NCBI GenBank assembly: GCA_027032655.1 | Contig: JALVMZ010000055.1 | Location: 1 to 7,292 of the forward strand | Source of the DNA: Desulfobacteraceae bacterium | GTDB lineage: Bacteria > Desulfobacterota > DSM-4660 > Desulfatiglandales > JALVMZ01 | Reading direction: 5' to 3' | DNA length: 7,292 bases | In this document: positions 1-5,529 of the stretch, piece after piece | How the letters are laid out: each line of letters begins with the position of its first letter | Numbering within the stretch: the stretch's first letter is position 1 | The notes under the pieces: model-generated | Database searches by the model: none | Told to the model about the DNA's origin: nothing | Seen by the model: only the letters and a program-made list of their open reading frames with translations | Position numbers and translations under genes: made by a program

Positions 1-508
1 TGGCTTCTTCACAAAACCACCAGTCGCAGTTTCTTGTGCCTGATATCCCTGAAGCCCTGCTCACTTCAGTAATTGCAGAGGTGATACGGGCATTTTTTAT
101 GGCAGAGGTCTTTCCGTTCCTGGATTCTCCCAGAACAAGAAACCATGGCAGGACATAGAGAGGATTACCGTGTTTCCTTAAATGAGATGACTGTAATTTT
201 TGAACTGACTCTTTCCAGTGATCCTGAAGTTCAAGGAGTTTTAATCTTTTTGTCTCCGGGGCTGTTTCTAAGGATGCCTTATCACGGTCAATAATCCTCT
301 GGATAAATTTCCTTTCCTTTTTACGAAGCAGATATTTTTTAAGAAACAGGATACCAAACAATATCCCCAGTGAACCTGTAAATATTATCGCTGATGCCCA
401 GATGGGCCATCCCATCTTAGTTGCCAGCAGATAGGATAAGAGTCCAAGCCCTGCTAACAGGAGCAGTGCCAGAAATATCTTTAGGGTGGTTAAAAGAATC
501 TTTCCCAT
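1..508 (-). CDS. tssM: TssM (IcmF family) inner-membrane T6SS protein, N-terminal part
   Basis: TssM is the large inner-membrane protein that crosses the periplasm and joins TssL to the outer-membrane lipoprotein TssJ in the T6SS membrane complex. Only the first 169 codons are here; the gene runs off the left edge (full IcmF proteins usually exceed 1,000 residues). The translation shows two hydrophobic helices at about residues 8-30 and 36-56, then a basic, charged cytoplasmic stretch, then PWFLVLGESRNGKTS (121-135), whose GESRNGKTS at 127-135 is a Walker A P-loop as found in the cytoplasmic domain of many IcmF proteins. The ATG at 508 is preceded by a purine-rich ribosome binding site (GGGAGAGG). 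It starts 27 nt after the tssL stop, so it is very likely co-transcribed. The family call rests on the TM-TM-P-loop layout plus the TssJ-K-L-M gene order. Whether the P-loop works cannot be judged because the rest of the domain is missing. Confidence 0.92.
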   Translation of the reverse strand, partial: MGKILLTTLKIFLALLLLAGLGLLSYLLATKMGWPIWASAIIFTGSLGILFGILFLKKYLLRKKERKFIQRIIDRDKASLETAPETKRLKLLELQDHWKESVQKLQSSHLRKHGNPLYVLPWFLVLGESRNGKTSAIKNARITSAITEVSRASGISGTRNCDWWFCEEA

Positions 509-535
509 TGCCTCTCCCGCATAATCTACCTTAAT

Positions 536-1201
536 TTATTCAAAATAACCGTATAAAATCTGGTCTAATTTATAATAATAAAAATAGTAAAGTCCCACCA
601 AGGCGAAGGCTGGAACTATTATCATGAAAATGGAAAACAGGGACACTGACCGCCACTTTGTTCTTACCCTTTTTCGGGAGATATCATCAGACTCATAGGC
701 TTCTGAGAAGAGCTCCTCTGGAATTTTAAGCTCTGTATTATCTGTAATCTTTTTCATATTGGTATATTTCAGGTCATCCAGTCTTCCCATATCAGATATC
801 CGATAATATTTTCCCTTAAAGCCCAGTGCCAGACAGAATTCATATATCTCTCTTAAATCTTTAATGGCTTCATCATCATTCATATTTTCAAGTCTTTGAA
901 AGAACTCTTCACCCGCGTTGGTTGTATTAAAGAATATCTTCTGAAGTCTCTGTCTTACCCAATCACCTTTATTTCTCCAGTCCGATACCAGTATTAGCTC
1001 ATCCAATAGGGCACAAACAGGAAAGAATCCCTGCTCCCACTTTTCAATTAATCCAGATTTCTGTGCCATATCTTTTGACCTTGATATAAGGAGGTCATAT
1101 CTCTTCTGAAGGTCTTCGCAGGTAACCTGATCTTTCTGCTGGTCCTGTAGAAAATACAGGGTATAACTTATCATTTCACAAAAACAATCAATTAATCTCA
1201 T
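536..1201 (-). CDS. tssL: TssL (DotU family) inner-membrane T6SS protein
   Basis: TssL is a tail-anchored inner-membrane protein that binds TssM and, through its cytoplasmic domain, contacts the TssK baseplate. The 221-residue product has a helical soluble N-terminal domain with DotU hallmarks: PVCALLDELIL (61-71), a tryptophan/charged segment at 75-82, an EEFFQRL-type motif (98-104), and LGFKGKY (126-132). One C-terminal membrane helix lies at about 186-208 (rich in F, I, V and Y), leaving a very short periplasmic tail. It therefore lacks the OmpA/peptidoglycan-binding extension seen in some TssL proteins, and peptidoglycan anchoring would need another protein. The ATG at 1201 has an AAGGAAG ribosome binding site upstream. 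The gene starts 24 nt after tssK and ends 27 nt before tssM. Confidence 0.95.
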   Translation of the reverse strand: MRLIDCFCEMISYTLYFLQDQQKDQVTCEDLQKRYDLLISRSKDMAQKSGLIEKWEQGFFPVCALLDELILVSDWRNKGDWVRQRLQKIFFNTTNAGEEFFQRLENMNDDEAIKDLREIYEFCLALGFKGKYYRISDMGRLDDLKYTNMKKITDNTELKIPEELFSEAYESDDISRKRVRTKWRSVSLFSIFMIIVPAFALVGLYYFYYYKLDQILYGYFE

Positions 1202-1225
1202 GCAAAGTTCTTCCTTAATTTTATT

Positions 1226-2620
1226 TTAAAATTTGGATACCACCAGTATCCCCTTCACATCTTCAGGTGCATTATCCCAGTGAAGACAGAAGTTTCCTGT
1301 CCTTTTCAGTTCCAGCCATAAGGGATCATTGGTGTGGAGCATAAAGAAATATGAATCTGGATCTGCAGGGATACCAGGAGGGGGTGTTTTTCTGTGGGTA
1401 AGAGAGATTCCCGGAAGTGCTCTTGAAAGAAGGGTTGGCATGGTCTCTTTTGATGAGACCTTCACAATATGTTCAAATGCATCTATGACTGATTCCCTGT
1501 CACTCTTGGTGTTTAATACTATACAGAAGAGATTCTTTTCTTCCAGGATTTCAGGAGGAATCTGTGCAACAAAGTCATCTTCTTCTCTTATGAGCTTGAT
1601 GATATTCTCTGCTCCCACAATAATGGCGTTCAGTAATTCTTCGATTAGAAGTCCTGCCTTGGAGAAACAATTTCCAATATCCCCGTGGTTGTATCCAGAT
1701 ATTAGCTCATTTCCATCCGGTGTCCTACCTGTGGCATTAATTCGTTCTGTAAATGAACTCAGCTCTCCTATTAATTGCCTCAACACACCATAGATTTCCC
1801 ATGGATGAACTGTTCCTGCTCCGATTAGATGATCAAGCAATGGGAGGTATTTATTCAGCAACATCAGTGCCATTATATATCTGATGGAGTTTCCTGTAAG
1901 CTCTGATGGTGCTATCTCCCTTGATAGCTTGTAACCTTCTAATACTTCCAGTCGGGATAGGATTTGATCCCTGATACCTGATATAATCTGCTTAAATCCA
2001 TTTGACCCATTTATACATAAAAGAGGAGGGATAAAACTATTGGATAGAACCACCTTTGCCCCGTCTTTTTTCAGTCTTGCAATGGGAATAAGGGAATAAT
2101 TACCTAAGTCCTCTATTTCCGTTTCCCAGAATATCTTAACCACATAATTCATAAACCTTATGGATGCATGGGGGCCATTTGAATGTATATCCTCCACCTC
2201 TTCAGGGTTTAAAGGGCTAATAAATCGAGTGGAGCCATTTGTGGTTTCTTCATCTTTTATCTGTTGCACATTGGCGGTTGAGTAATCCCATTTTGCCAGT
2301 CCTATGTATATCTGAAAAGAATCTTTTGTTTCCAGTTCATGCTGAATATCTTCAATATGTCTGGAAGAGACCCTTGCATTTCCCGGGAATGTTACCCATG
2401 ATCCGTCCTGAAAAAGGACCTCCAGTTCATCTATCTTAAAGTATCCTTCCTCTAAGGCAGAATTATCTATCACGAGTTTGGTAATACCCCATAGGTGGGG
2501 TTTTATATAAGAGAGCAAAGGAGAAAATCTGTATTCAATATTTCTTTCCATCTGCTGAAAATGCTGGGGCTGTAAAAATAAGCCCTGATGCCATAATACA
2601 GGACGGGGAATTCTGGGCAT
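1226..2620 (-). CDS. tssK: TssK T6SS baseplate protein
   Basis: TssK is the trimeric cytoplasmic protein that connects the T6SS baseplate to the TssJLM membrane complex. The 464-residue product opens with the family signature W-x-x-G-L-F-L-x-P-Q-H-F-Q at residues 10-22, followed by an MER segment and a predicted beta-rich N-terminal domain. A long helical middle section (about 235-345) follows, and the C-terminal domain binds TssL in known members. Length matches the family (about 440-470). Its start codon overlaps the tssJ stop codon by one base (TAATG), and a strong AAAGGAGA ribosome binding site lies in the 3' end of tssJ, so translation is probably coupled. No signal peptide or membrane segment is visible, which fits a cytoplasmic protein. 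Confidence 0.97.
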   Translation of the reverse strand: MPRIPRPVLWHQGLFLQPQHFQQMERNIEYRFSPLLSYIKPHLWGITKLVIDNSALEEGYFKIDELEVLFQDGSWVTFPGNARVSSRHIEDIQHELETKDSFQIYIGLAKWDYSTANVQQIKDEETTNGSTRFISPLNPEEVEDIHSNGPHASIRFMNYVVKIFWETEIEDLGNYSLIPIARLKKDGAKVVLSNSFIPPLLCINGSNGFKQIISGIRDQILSRLEVLEGYKLSREIAPSELTGNSIRYIMALMLLNKYLPLLDHLIGAGTVHPWEIYGVLRQLIGELSSFTERINATGRTPDGNELISGYNHGDIGNCFSKAGLLIEELLNAIIVGAENIIKLIREEDDFVAQIPPEILEEKNLFCIVLNTKSDRESVIDAFEHIVKVSSKETMPTLLSRALPGISLTHRKTPPPGIPADPDSYFFMLHTNDPLWLELKRTGNFCLHWDNAPEDVKGILVVSKF

Positions 2621-3168
2621 TAATCTTTCTCCTTTAACTGTTTTGTATCCAGTTGGATGCTATCCCGTGTAAAGACAAGATTTACCTTCAGAGTGGGTAT
2701 TGTGGCTATCCTTTTTCTCCTTATAAGACCTTTTTTCTCTACTTTATAGGGAATCTGGATTGTTTTTACTGTTTTTTGGGGCTCTAAACTATAATATCCA
2801 GCCACGATTCCAATCCAGGTGGCCTTCTCCACTCTGTCAAGCACCACTTTACCATGTTTTCCCGGCTCAATGAATATTCTTTGAAAGGTTAATATATTTG
2901 GATCCTTTACCTGTTGATTTAGTAATTTCCTGATACCCTCTTCATATTGTGAAAATTTCTTAAAATTATTTGCATCACTTAATTCATATATAATAACCAT
3001 AAGGGTATGGGGCATATTATCATATATGTTTAACATCTGATCAGAGCTATAATTGAGAATTATGGCATCTTTTTTAAAACTCCAGACCGGTAAGGGATCA
3101 GGCTTTTTAGAGCATGATACGATATTTATACATAAAAATAGGACTAAAGGTAGGACATATTTCTTCAT
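2620..3168 (-). CDS. tssJ: TssJ outer-membrane T6SS lipoprotein
   Basis: TssJ is the small lipoprotein that sits on the inner face of the outer membrane and holds the periplasmic end of TssM. The 182-residue product has a lipoprotein signal peptide: MKK, a hydrophobic core (residues 4-17), and lipobox IVSC with the lipidated Cys at 19. Ser at +2 fits outer-membrane sorting. The mature part matches the TssJ fold pattern: LNIYDNMPHTLMVIIYELSD (46-65), a short helical stretch with LLNQQ (82-86), EPGKHGKVVL (101-110) and the GIVAGYY strand (120-126). It is the first gene of the operon, with a promoter candidate about 80 nt upstream. No good ribosome binding site lies at the usual distance from the ATG at 3168; the nearest purine run (GGAG) is about 19 nt away. 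The start is still supported by the well-formed signal peptide. Confidence 0.93.
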   Translation of the reverse strand: MKKYVLPLVLFLCINIVSCSKKPDPLPVWSFKKDAIILNYSSDQMLNIYDNMPHTLMVIIYELSDANNFKKFSQYEEGIRKLLNQQVKDPNILTFQRIFIEPGKHGKVVLDRVEKATWIGIVAGYYSLEPQKTVKTIQIPYKVEKKGLIRRKRIATIPTLKVNLVFTRDSIQLDTKQLKEKD

Positions 3169-3247
3169 TTGAGGATAATAAATTTCTCCATAAATTCGTT
3201 AACTTGTTGAAATAACAAGATTAAATATAATTTTTTAATAATAAATT

Positions 3248-3276
3248 ATTCTAATTTAAAATATGTTATTTGTCAA
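3248..3276 (-). promoter_or_regulatory. Sigma70-like promoter of the tssJKLM operon
   Basis: On the minus strand TTGACA (3276-3271), a perfect -35, is followed after exactly 17 bases by TAGAAT (3253-3248), a five-of-six match to the -10 consensus. Transcription would begin near 3241, giving a leader of about 70 nt before tssJ. Because a terminator isolates the upstream dsrC gene, this is the most likely promoter of the T6SS genes. Confidence 0.72.
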
Positions 3277-3287
3277 ACATAAAATTT

Positions 3288-3299
3288 TGCTACATAGCA
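3288..3299. repeat. Short inverted repeat upstream of the T6SS promoter
   Basis: TGCTA-CA-TAGCA is a perfect inverted repeat with a two-base spacer. It lies about 12 bp upstream of the -35 element of the tssJ promoter, where an activator could bind. The half-site TGCTAC occurs again at 3334-3339. The arms are only 5 bp, so chance is possible in this AT-rich stretch. Confidence 0.3.
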
Positions 3300-3352
3300 G
3301 TATGATATAAAAGATTTAAAAAAAGTTGAATAATGCTACCATGGAATAAATA

Positions 3353-3396
3353 AAAAAGGAGATATTTCTATTTTCTATCCGAAATATCTCCTTTTT
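3353..3396 (-). terminator. Rho-independent terminator after dsrC
   Basis: A perfect 16-bp inverted repeat (arms 3353-3368 and 3381-3396, loop of 12 nt) has a core GGAGATATTTC/GAAATATCTCC. On the minus strand the stem is followed by a run of six T. It starts 26 nt past the dsrC stop codon. The A-run/T-run symmetry would let it act in both directions. It separates abundant dsrC transcription from the T6SS operon on the same strand. Confidence 0.9.
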
Positions 3397-3422
3397 CGAA
3401 TGTTTTTAGATTTTAGATTGTG

Positions 3423-3740
3423 TTATACGCAACCTGTAGGTTTGGGTAGCCCTGCCATCTTACACGCGCCTTTACCAGGTCCAGATGGAAACAGCTCATA
3501 AATCTTTTTTAGCTTGAAACCTGTTACTTTTGAGAGAATTCTCACCATTGGAGCAATACCATTTTTCTTGTAATAGTCCTGAAGGACATTAATTACCTTC
3601 CAGTGCTCATCTGTTAGCTCCTCAATTCCCTCTGTCTGTTTAACATGCCTTACCCATGCCTCATTCCAGTTTTTAAAATCGTCAATGAAGCCATCTTCAT
3701 CCACATTGAATGTGTGTCCTTCAAATTCTACTGTTGGCAT
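3423..3740 (-). CDS. dsrC: DsrC, sulfur-carrier co-substrate of dissimilatory sulfite reductase
   Basis: DsrC is a small cytoplasmic protein that takes sulfur from sulfite at the DsrAB active site as a trisulfide, which the membrane complex DsrMKJOP then reduces. The 105-residue product is the standard length. It has the VDEDGF motif (13-18), LQDYYKKNGIAPMVRILS (53-70), and the C-terminal arm GPGKGACKMAGLPKPTGCV (87-105) with both catalytic cysteines: Cys93 and the penultimate Cys104, ten residues between them. Having both separates true DsrC from TusE-like homologues that keep only the last one. A strong AAGGAGG ribosome binding site precedes the ATG at 3740. Gene spacing is 87 nt from cbiA, with its own promoter candidate in the gap, and a strong terminator follows. 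Confidence 0.98.
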   Translation of the reverse strand: MPTVEFEGHTFNVDEDGFIDDFKNWNEAWVRHVKQTEGIEELTDEHWKVINVLQDYYKKNGIAPMVRILSKVTGFKLKKIYELFPSGPGKGACKMAGLPKPTGCV

Positions 3741-3789
3741 ATCATCACCCTCCTTGTTTAAATTTTTTTCCTACTTAAATGAATTAATT

Positions 3790-3818
3790 TACATAAAAAA
3801 TTTTTTATGGTTTGTCAA
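3790..3818 (-). promoter_or_regulatory. Candidate dsrC promoter with embedded palindrome
   Basis: On the minus strand a perfect -35 TTGACA (3818-3813) is followed after 17 bp by TATGTA (3795-3790), a weak -10. Transcription would start near 3783, about 43 nt before dsrC. The spacer holds most of an 18-bp perfect palindrome (3792-3809, CATAAAAAATTTTTTATG). This could give dsrC extra expression beyond read-through from cbiA, as expected for an abundant protein. Confidence 0.5.
3792..3809. repeat. 18-bp perfect palindrome between dsrC -35 and -10
   Basis: CATAAAAAATTTTTTATG reads the same on both strands with no spacer. It lies in the cbiA-dsrC gap inside the proposed dsrC promoter. It could be a repressor operator or a bent A-tract. 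A terminator role is less likely, since the stem has only one GC pair per side and no loop. Confidence 0.55.
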
Positions 3819-3827
3819 TCCCAGTTT

Positions 3828-5222
3828 TTATTTTTTTAATCTTGTGGCAATATTAAACATTGCATTACACCACAACTTGGTTCCTCTTACATGGATGTGA
3901 GAGTATGTAGCAAGTAGATTTTTCATAATAATACCGTCTCTTGACCCATCCAGGCCATATCCCCGTTTTACCTTAAAGACTGTTTCAACTCCCTTTGATT
4001 TATCTATAATTGGCTTTGAATAATGAAATTCATGTCCCTTGATTTCATATCCAGGGGGGAAAAAGGGATTTTCTCCAATAACTTCCATTACCGTATATCC
4101 ATGTCCCTGGGGTTTCTTTTCCAGAATAAAATCAATAGGCAGGACTCCGGTCATTGGATATCTTTTAGTGTCCATAACCAGCTCTCTTCCAAGATATATG
4201 AGTCCCCCGCATTCTGCATAAACAGGCAGGCCATTTTCAATCTTTTTTCTCAAATCATCCCTGAAGCTCTTATTTTGAGCAAGCCTGTCCGCCTGGGTCT
4301 CAGGGAAGCCTCCCCCAATATATAATGCGTCAATTTCCGGGAGAAAATAGTCATTAATGGAGTTGATCTCAACTAATCTTGCTCCCATATTTCTTAAGAA
4401 TTCCAGGTTTTCAGGATAATAAAACCAGAATGCCCTATCCTTAATAAATCCAATTACAGGTTTTTGGGCTGTATTAGACCTATTATATAGGTTATTATCT
4501 TTCCCTTTTTTGTAAGATTTGACTGGTGATGTGTCTCTGGAGATATTTTTTATTAATTCCAGATCAATATAGTTTTTGACCACCTCTTCTGCAATCTTTA
4601 CCGTGTTTGTGGCATTCGTTCTTTCCTGTGTTGGAATTAGCCCCATATGTCTTTGGGGGAATATATCTGTCTTTAATTTTGGCACAGAGCCTACAATAGG
4701 TATGCCACAGTATCTCTCTATTGTTTTTCTTATAAGGGCTTCCTGTCTCCTTCCTCCCAATCTATTTAATATGACCCCTTTTATTTTTACTTCAGGGTCA
4801 AAACGGAGGCATCCCAGAATAAGGGCAGCAATTGTCCTTGTTGTCATGGTGACATCTACAATAAGAATTACAGGGACGCCAAGGAGTTTTGCAAGCTCTC
4901 CACTGCTATAATGTCCTTCCACATCCATGCCATCAAATATGCCTCTATTCCCCTCTATGATGGAAATATCCGTATCCGAGGAATTTTCAAAGAAGGAATT
5001 CAGCACCTCATCTCTTTCCATGAGATAATTATCAAGATTATAGCAGGGCCTTTCAGATGCTAATTCAAGCCAGCCGGTATCAATAAAGTCAGGTCCCTTT
5101 TTAAATGTTGATACTCTCAGGCCTTCATTTTTGATGGCAGATGTGATACCTACTGAGAAGAGTGTCTTTCCCGAGCCTCCCTTAAGTGCACATAACATTA
5201 TGCTGGGGTGATAGATGTTCAT
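3828..5222 (-). CDS. dsrN: CbiA/CobB-family glutamine amidotransferase, probable DsrN
   Basis: This is a cobyrinic acid a,c-diamide synthase-type enzyme: an ATP-dependent, glutamine-using amidase of tetrapyrrole side-chain carboxylates. At this locus the substrate is probably siroheme rather than cobyrinate, making it DsrN, which is thought to produce the amidated siroheme of Dsr. The 464 residues show a P-loop (ALKGGSGKT, 12-20), an IIEGNRGIFDG motif (88-98), a polar linker (about 222-254), and a GATase_3 domain with the nucleophile in AECGGLIYLG (336-345, Cys338), GHEFHY (396-401) and histidines in SHIHV (441-445). Length fits the family. No clear ribosome binding site precedes the ATG at 5222; Met9 has none either. 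It diverges from dsrAB and precedes dsrC. A role in cobalamin synthesis (CbiA) cannot be excluded, because other cbi genes may lie outside this window. Confidence 0.88.
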   Translation of the reverse strand: MNIYHPSIMLCALKGGSGKTLFSVGITSAIKNEGLRVSTFKKGPDFIDTGWLELASERPCYNLDNYLMERDEVLNSFFENSSDTDISIIEGNRGIFDGMDVEGHYSSGELAKLLGVPVILIVDVTMTTRTIAALILGCLRFDPEVKIKGVILNRLGGRRQEALIRKTIERYCGIPIVGSVPKLKTDIFPQRHMGLIPTQERTNATNTVKIAEEVVKNYIDLELIKNISRDTSPVKSYKKGKDNNLYNRSNTAQKPVIGFIKDRAFWFYYPENLEFLRNMGARLVEINSINDYFLPEIDALYIGGGFPETQADRLAQNKSFRDDLRKKIENGLPVYAECGGLIYLGRELVMDTKRYPMTGVLPIDFILEKKPQGHGYTVMEVIGENPFFPPGYEIKGHEFHYSKPIIDKSKGVETVFKVKRGYGLDGSRDGIIMKNLLATYSHIHVRGTKLWCNAMFNIATRLKK

Positions 5223-5251
5223 TTTGCTTTACATTTGCTTTTATTAACTGG

Positions 5252-5280
5252 GCTATATGGCTTGGATTGTATATTGTCAA
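5252..5280 (-). promoter_or_regulatory. Candidate promoter of cbiA/dsrN
   Basis: On the minus strand a perfect TTGACA (5280-5275) is followed after 17 bp by TATAGC (5257-5252), a four-of-six -10. Transcription would start near 5245, leaving about 23 nt before the ATG, which has no visible ribosome binding site. Confidence 0.55.
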
Positions 5281-5321
5281 CCATTATATCAGAAAATCAA
5301 AGAAAAAACCTTATGGTTACC

Positions 5322-5349
5322 TCAATTAGAATTGATATTTAATTGATAT
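5322..5349. repeat. Operator-like repeats upstream of the dsrA promoter
   Basis: TCAATT-AG-AATTGA (5322-5335) is an inverted repeat, and the nonamer AATTGATAT occurs twice, at 5330-5338 and 5341-5349, exactly 11 bp apart, about one helical turn. The array ends 12 bp before the -35 of the dsrA promoter, a natural place for a regulator. The regulator is not identifiable from sequence. Confidence 0.4.
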
Positions 5350-5361
5350 GATATTTTTTTA

Positions 5362-5390
5362 TTGACATATTTTCTGTTTTCTGATTTAAG
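5362..5390 (+). promoter_or_regulatory. Candidate promoter of dsrAB
   Basis: A perfect -35 TTGACA (5362-5367) is followed after 17 bp by TTTAAG (5385-5390), a four-of-six -10, with TG at 5382-5383 giving an extended -10. The start would be near 5397, leaving a leader of about 130 nt. A 7-bp inverted repeat (ATTTAAG at 5384-5390, CTTAAAT at 5398-5404) overlaps the -10 and start point and may be an operator. Confidence 0.6.
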
Positions 5391-5495
5391 TTAAACTCTT
5401 AAATTTTGAAATAAATGGGATACTTAAGTCAAATTGAATTTTAAGCATTTAGGGAGGAGGTGAAAATCTACTAATAATTTGAACTCAGTTTTTGG

Positions 5496-5522
5496 TTTTA
5501 ATAAATCTTTATTAAAGGAGGC
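5496..5522 (+). promoter_or_regulatory. dsrA ribosome binding site with abutting AU hairpin
   Basis: The Shine-Dalgarno AAAGGAGG (5514-5521) lies 8 nt before the ATG at 5530 and fixes the dsrA start. A perfect 9-bp inverted repeat, TTTAATAAA (5497-5505) and TTTATTAAA (5508-5516), has only a two-base loop on paper, and its right arm covers the first three bases of the Shine-Dalgarno. The stem is made only of A-U pairs, so it would be weak. Confidence 0.6.
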
Positions 5523-5529
5523 GTTTAGA

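Larger units (their letters stand above)
5223..5529. promoter_or_regulatory. Divergent regulatory region between cbiA/dsrN and dsrA
   Basis: This 307-bp AT-rich gap holds no convincing gene. Facing left is a cbiA promoter candidate (5252-5280). Facing right are the dsrA promoter (5362-5390) and a long leader of about 130 nt. Between them are operator-like repeats (5322-5349). Tiny open frames such as 5415-5444 (nine codons, no ribosome binding site) are not supported as genes. Confidence 0.8.

Noticed and set aside
1329..1793. Plus-strand open frame of 154 codons, antisense to tssK
   Set aside because: It lies wholly inside tssK, resembles no family I know, and is explained by the codon pattern of the opposite strand.
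4576..4911. Plus-strand open frame of 111 codons, antisense to cbiA/dsrN
   Set aside because: It is fully contained in a conserved gene on the other strand and has no recognisable domain.
5330..5349. FNR/CRP-like site from the TTGAT half-sites before dsrA
   Set aside because: The half-sites are direct and not inverted, and no ATCAA arm is found at the required spacing.
5415..5444. Nine-codon open frame (MGYLSQIEF) in the dsrA leader
   Set aside because: No Shine-Dalgarno precedes it, and such short frames arise often by chance in AT-rich DNA.
5479..5529. In-frame TTG start extending DsrA by 17 residues
   Set aside because: The purine run is 18 nt from the TTG, while the ATG at 5530 has an ideal AAAGGAGG at 8 nt and the extension looks like AT-rich leader. 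Kept only as a possibility in the leader finding.
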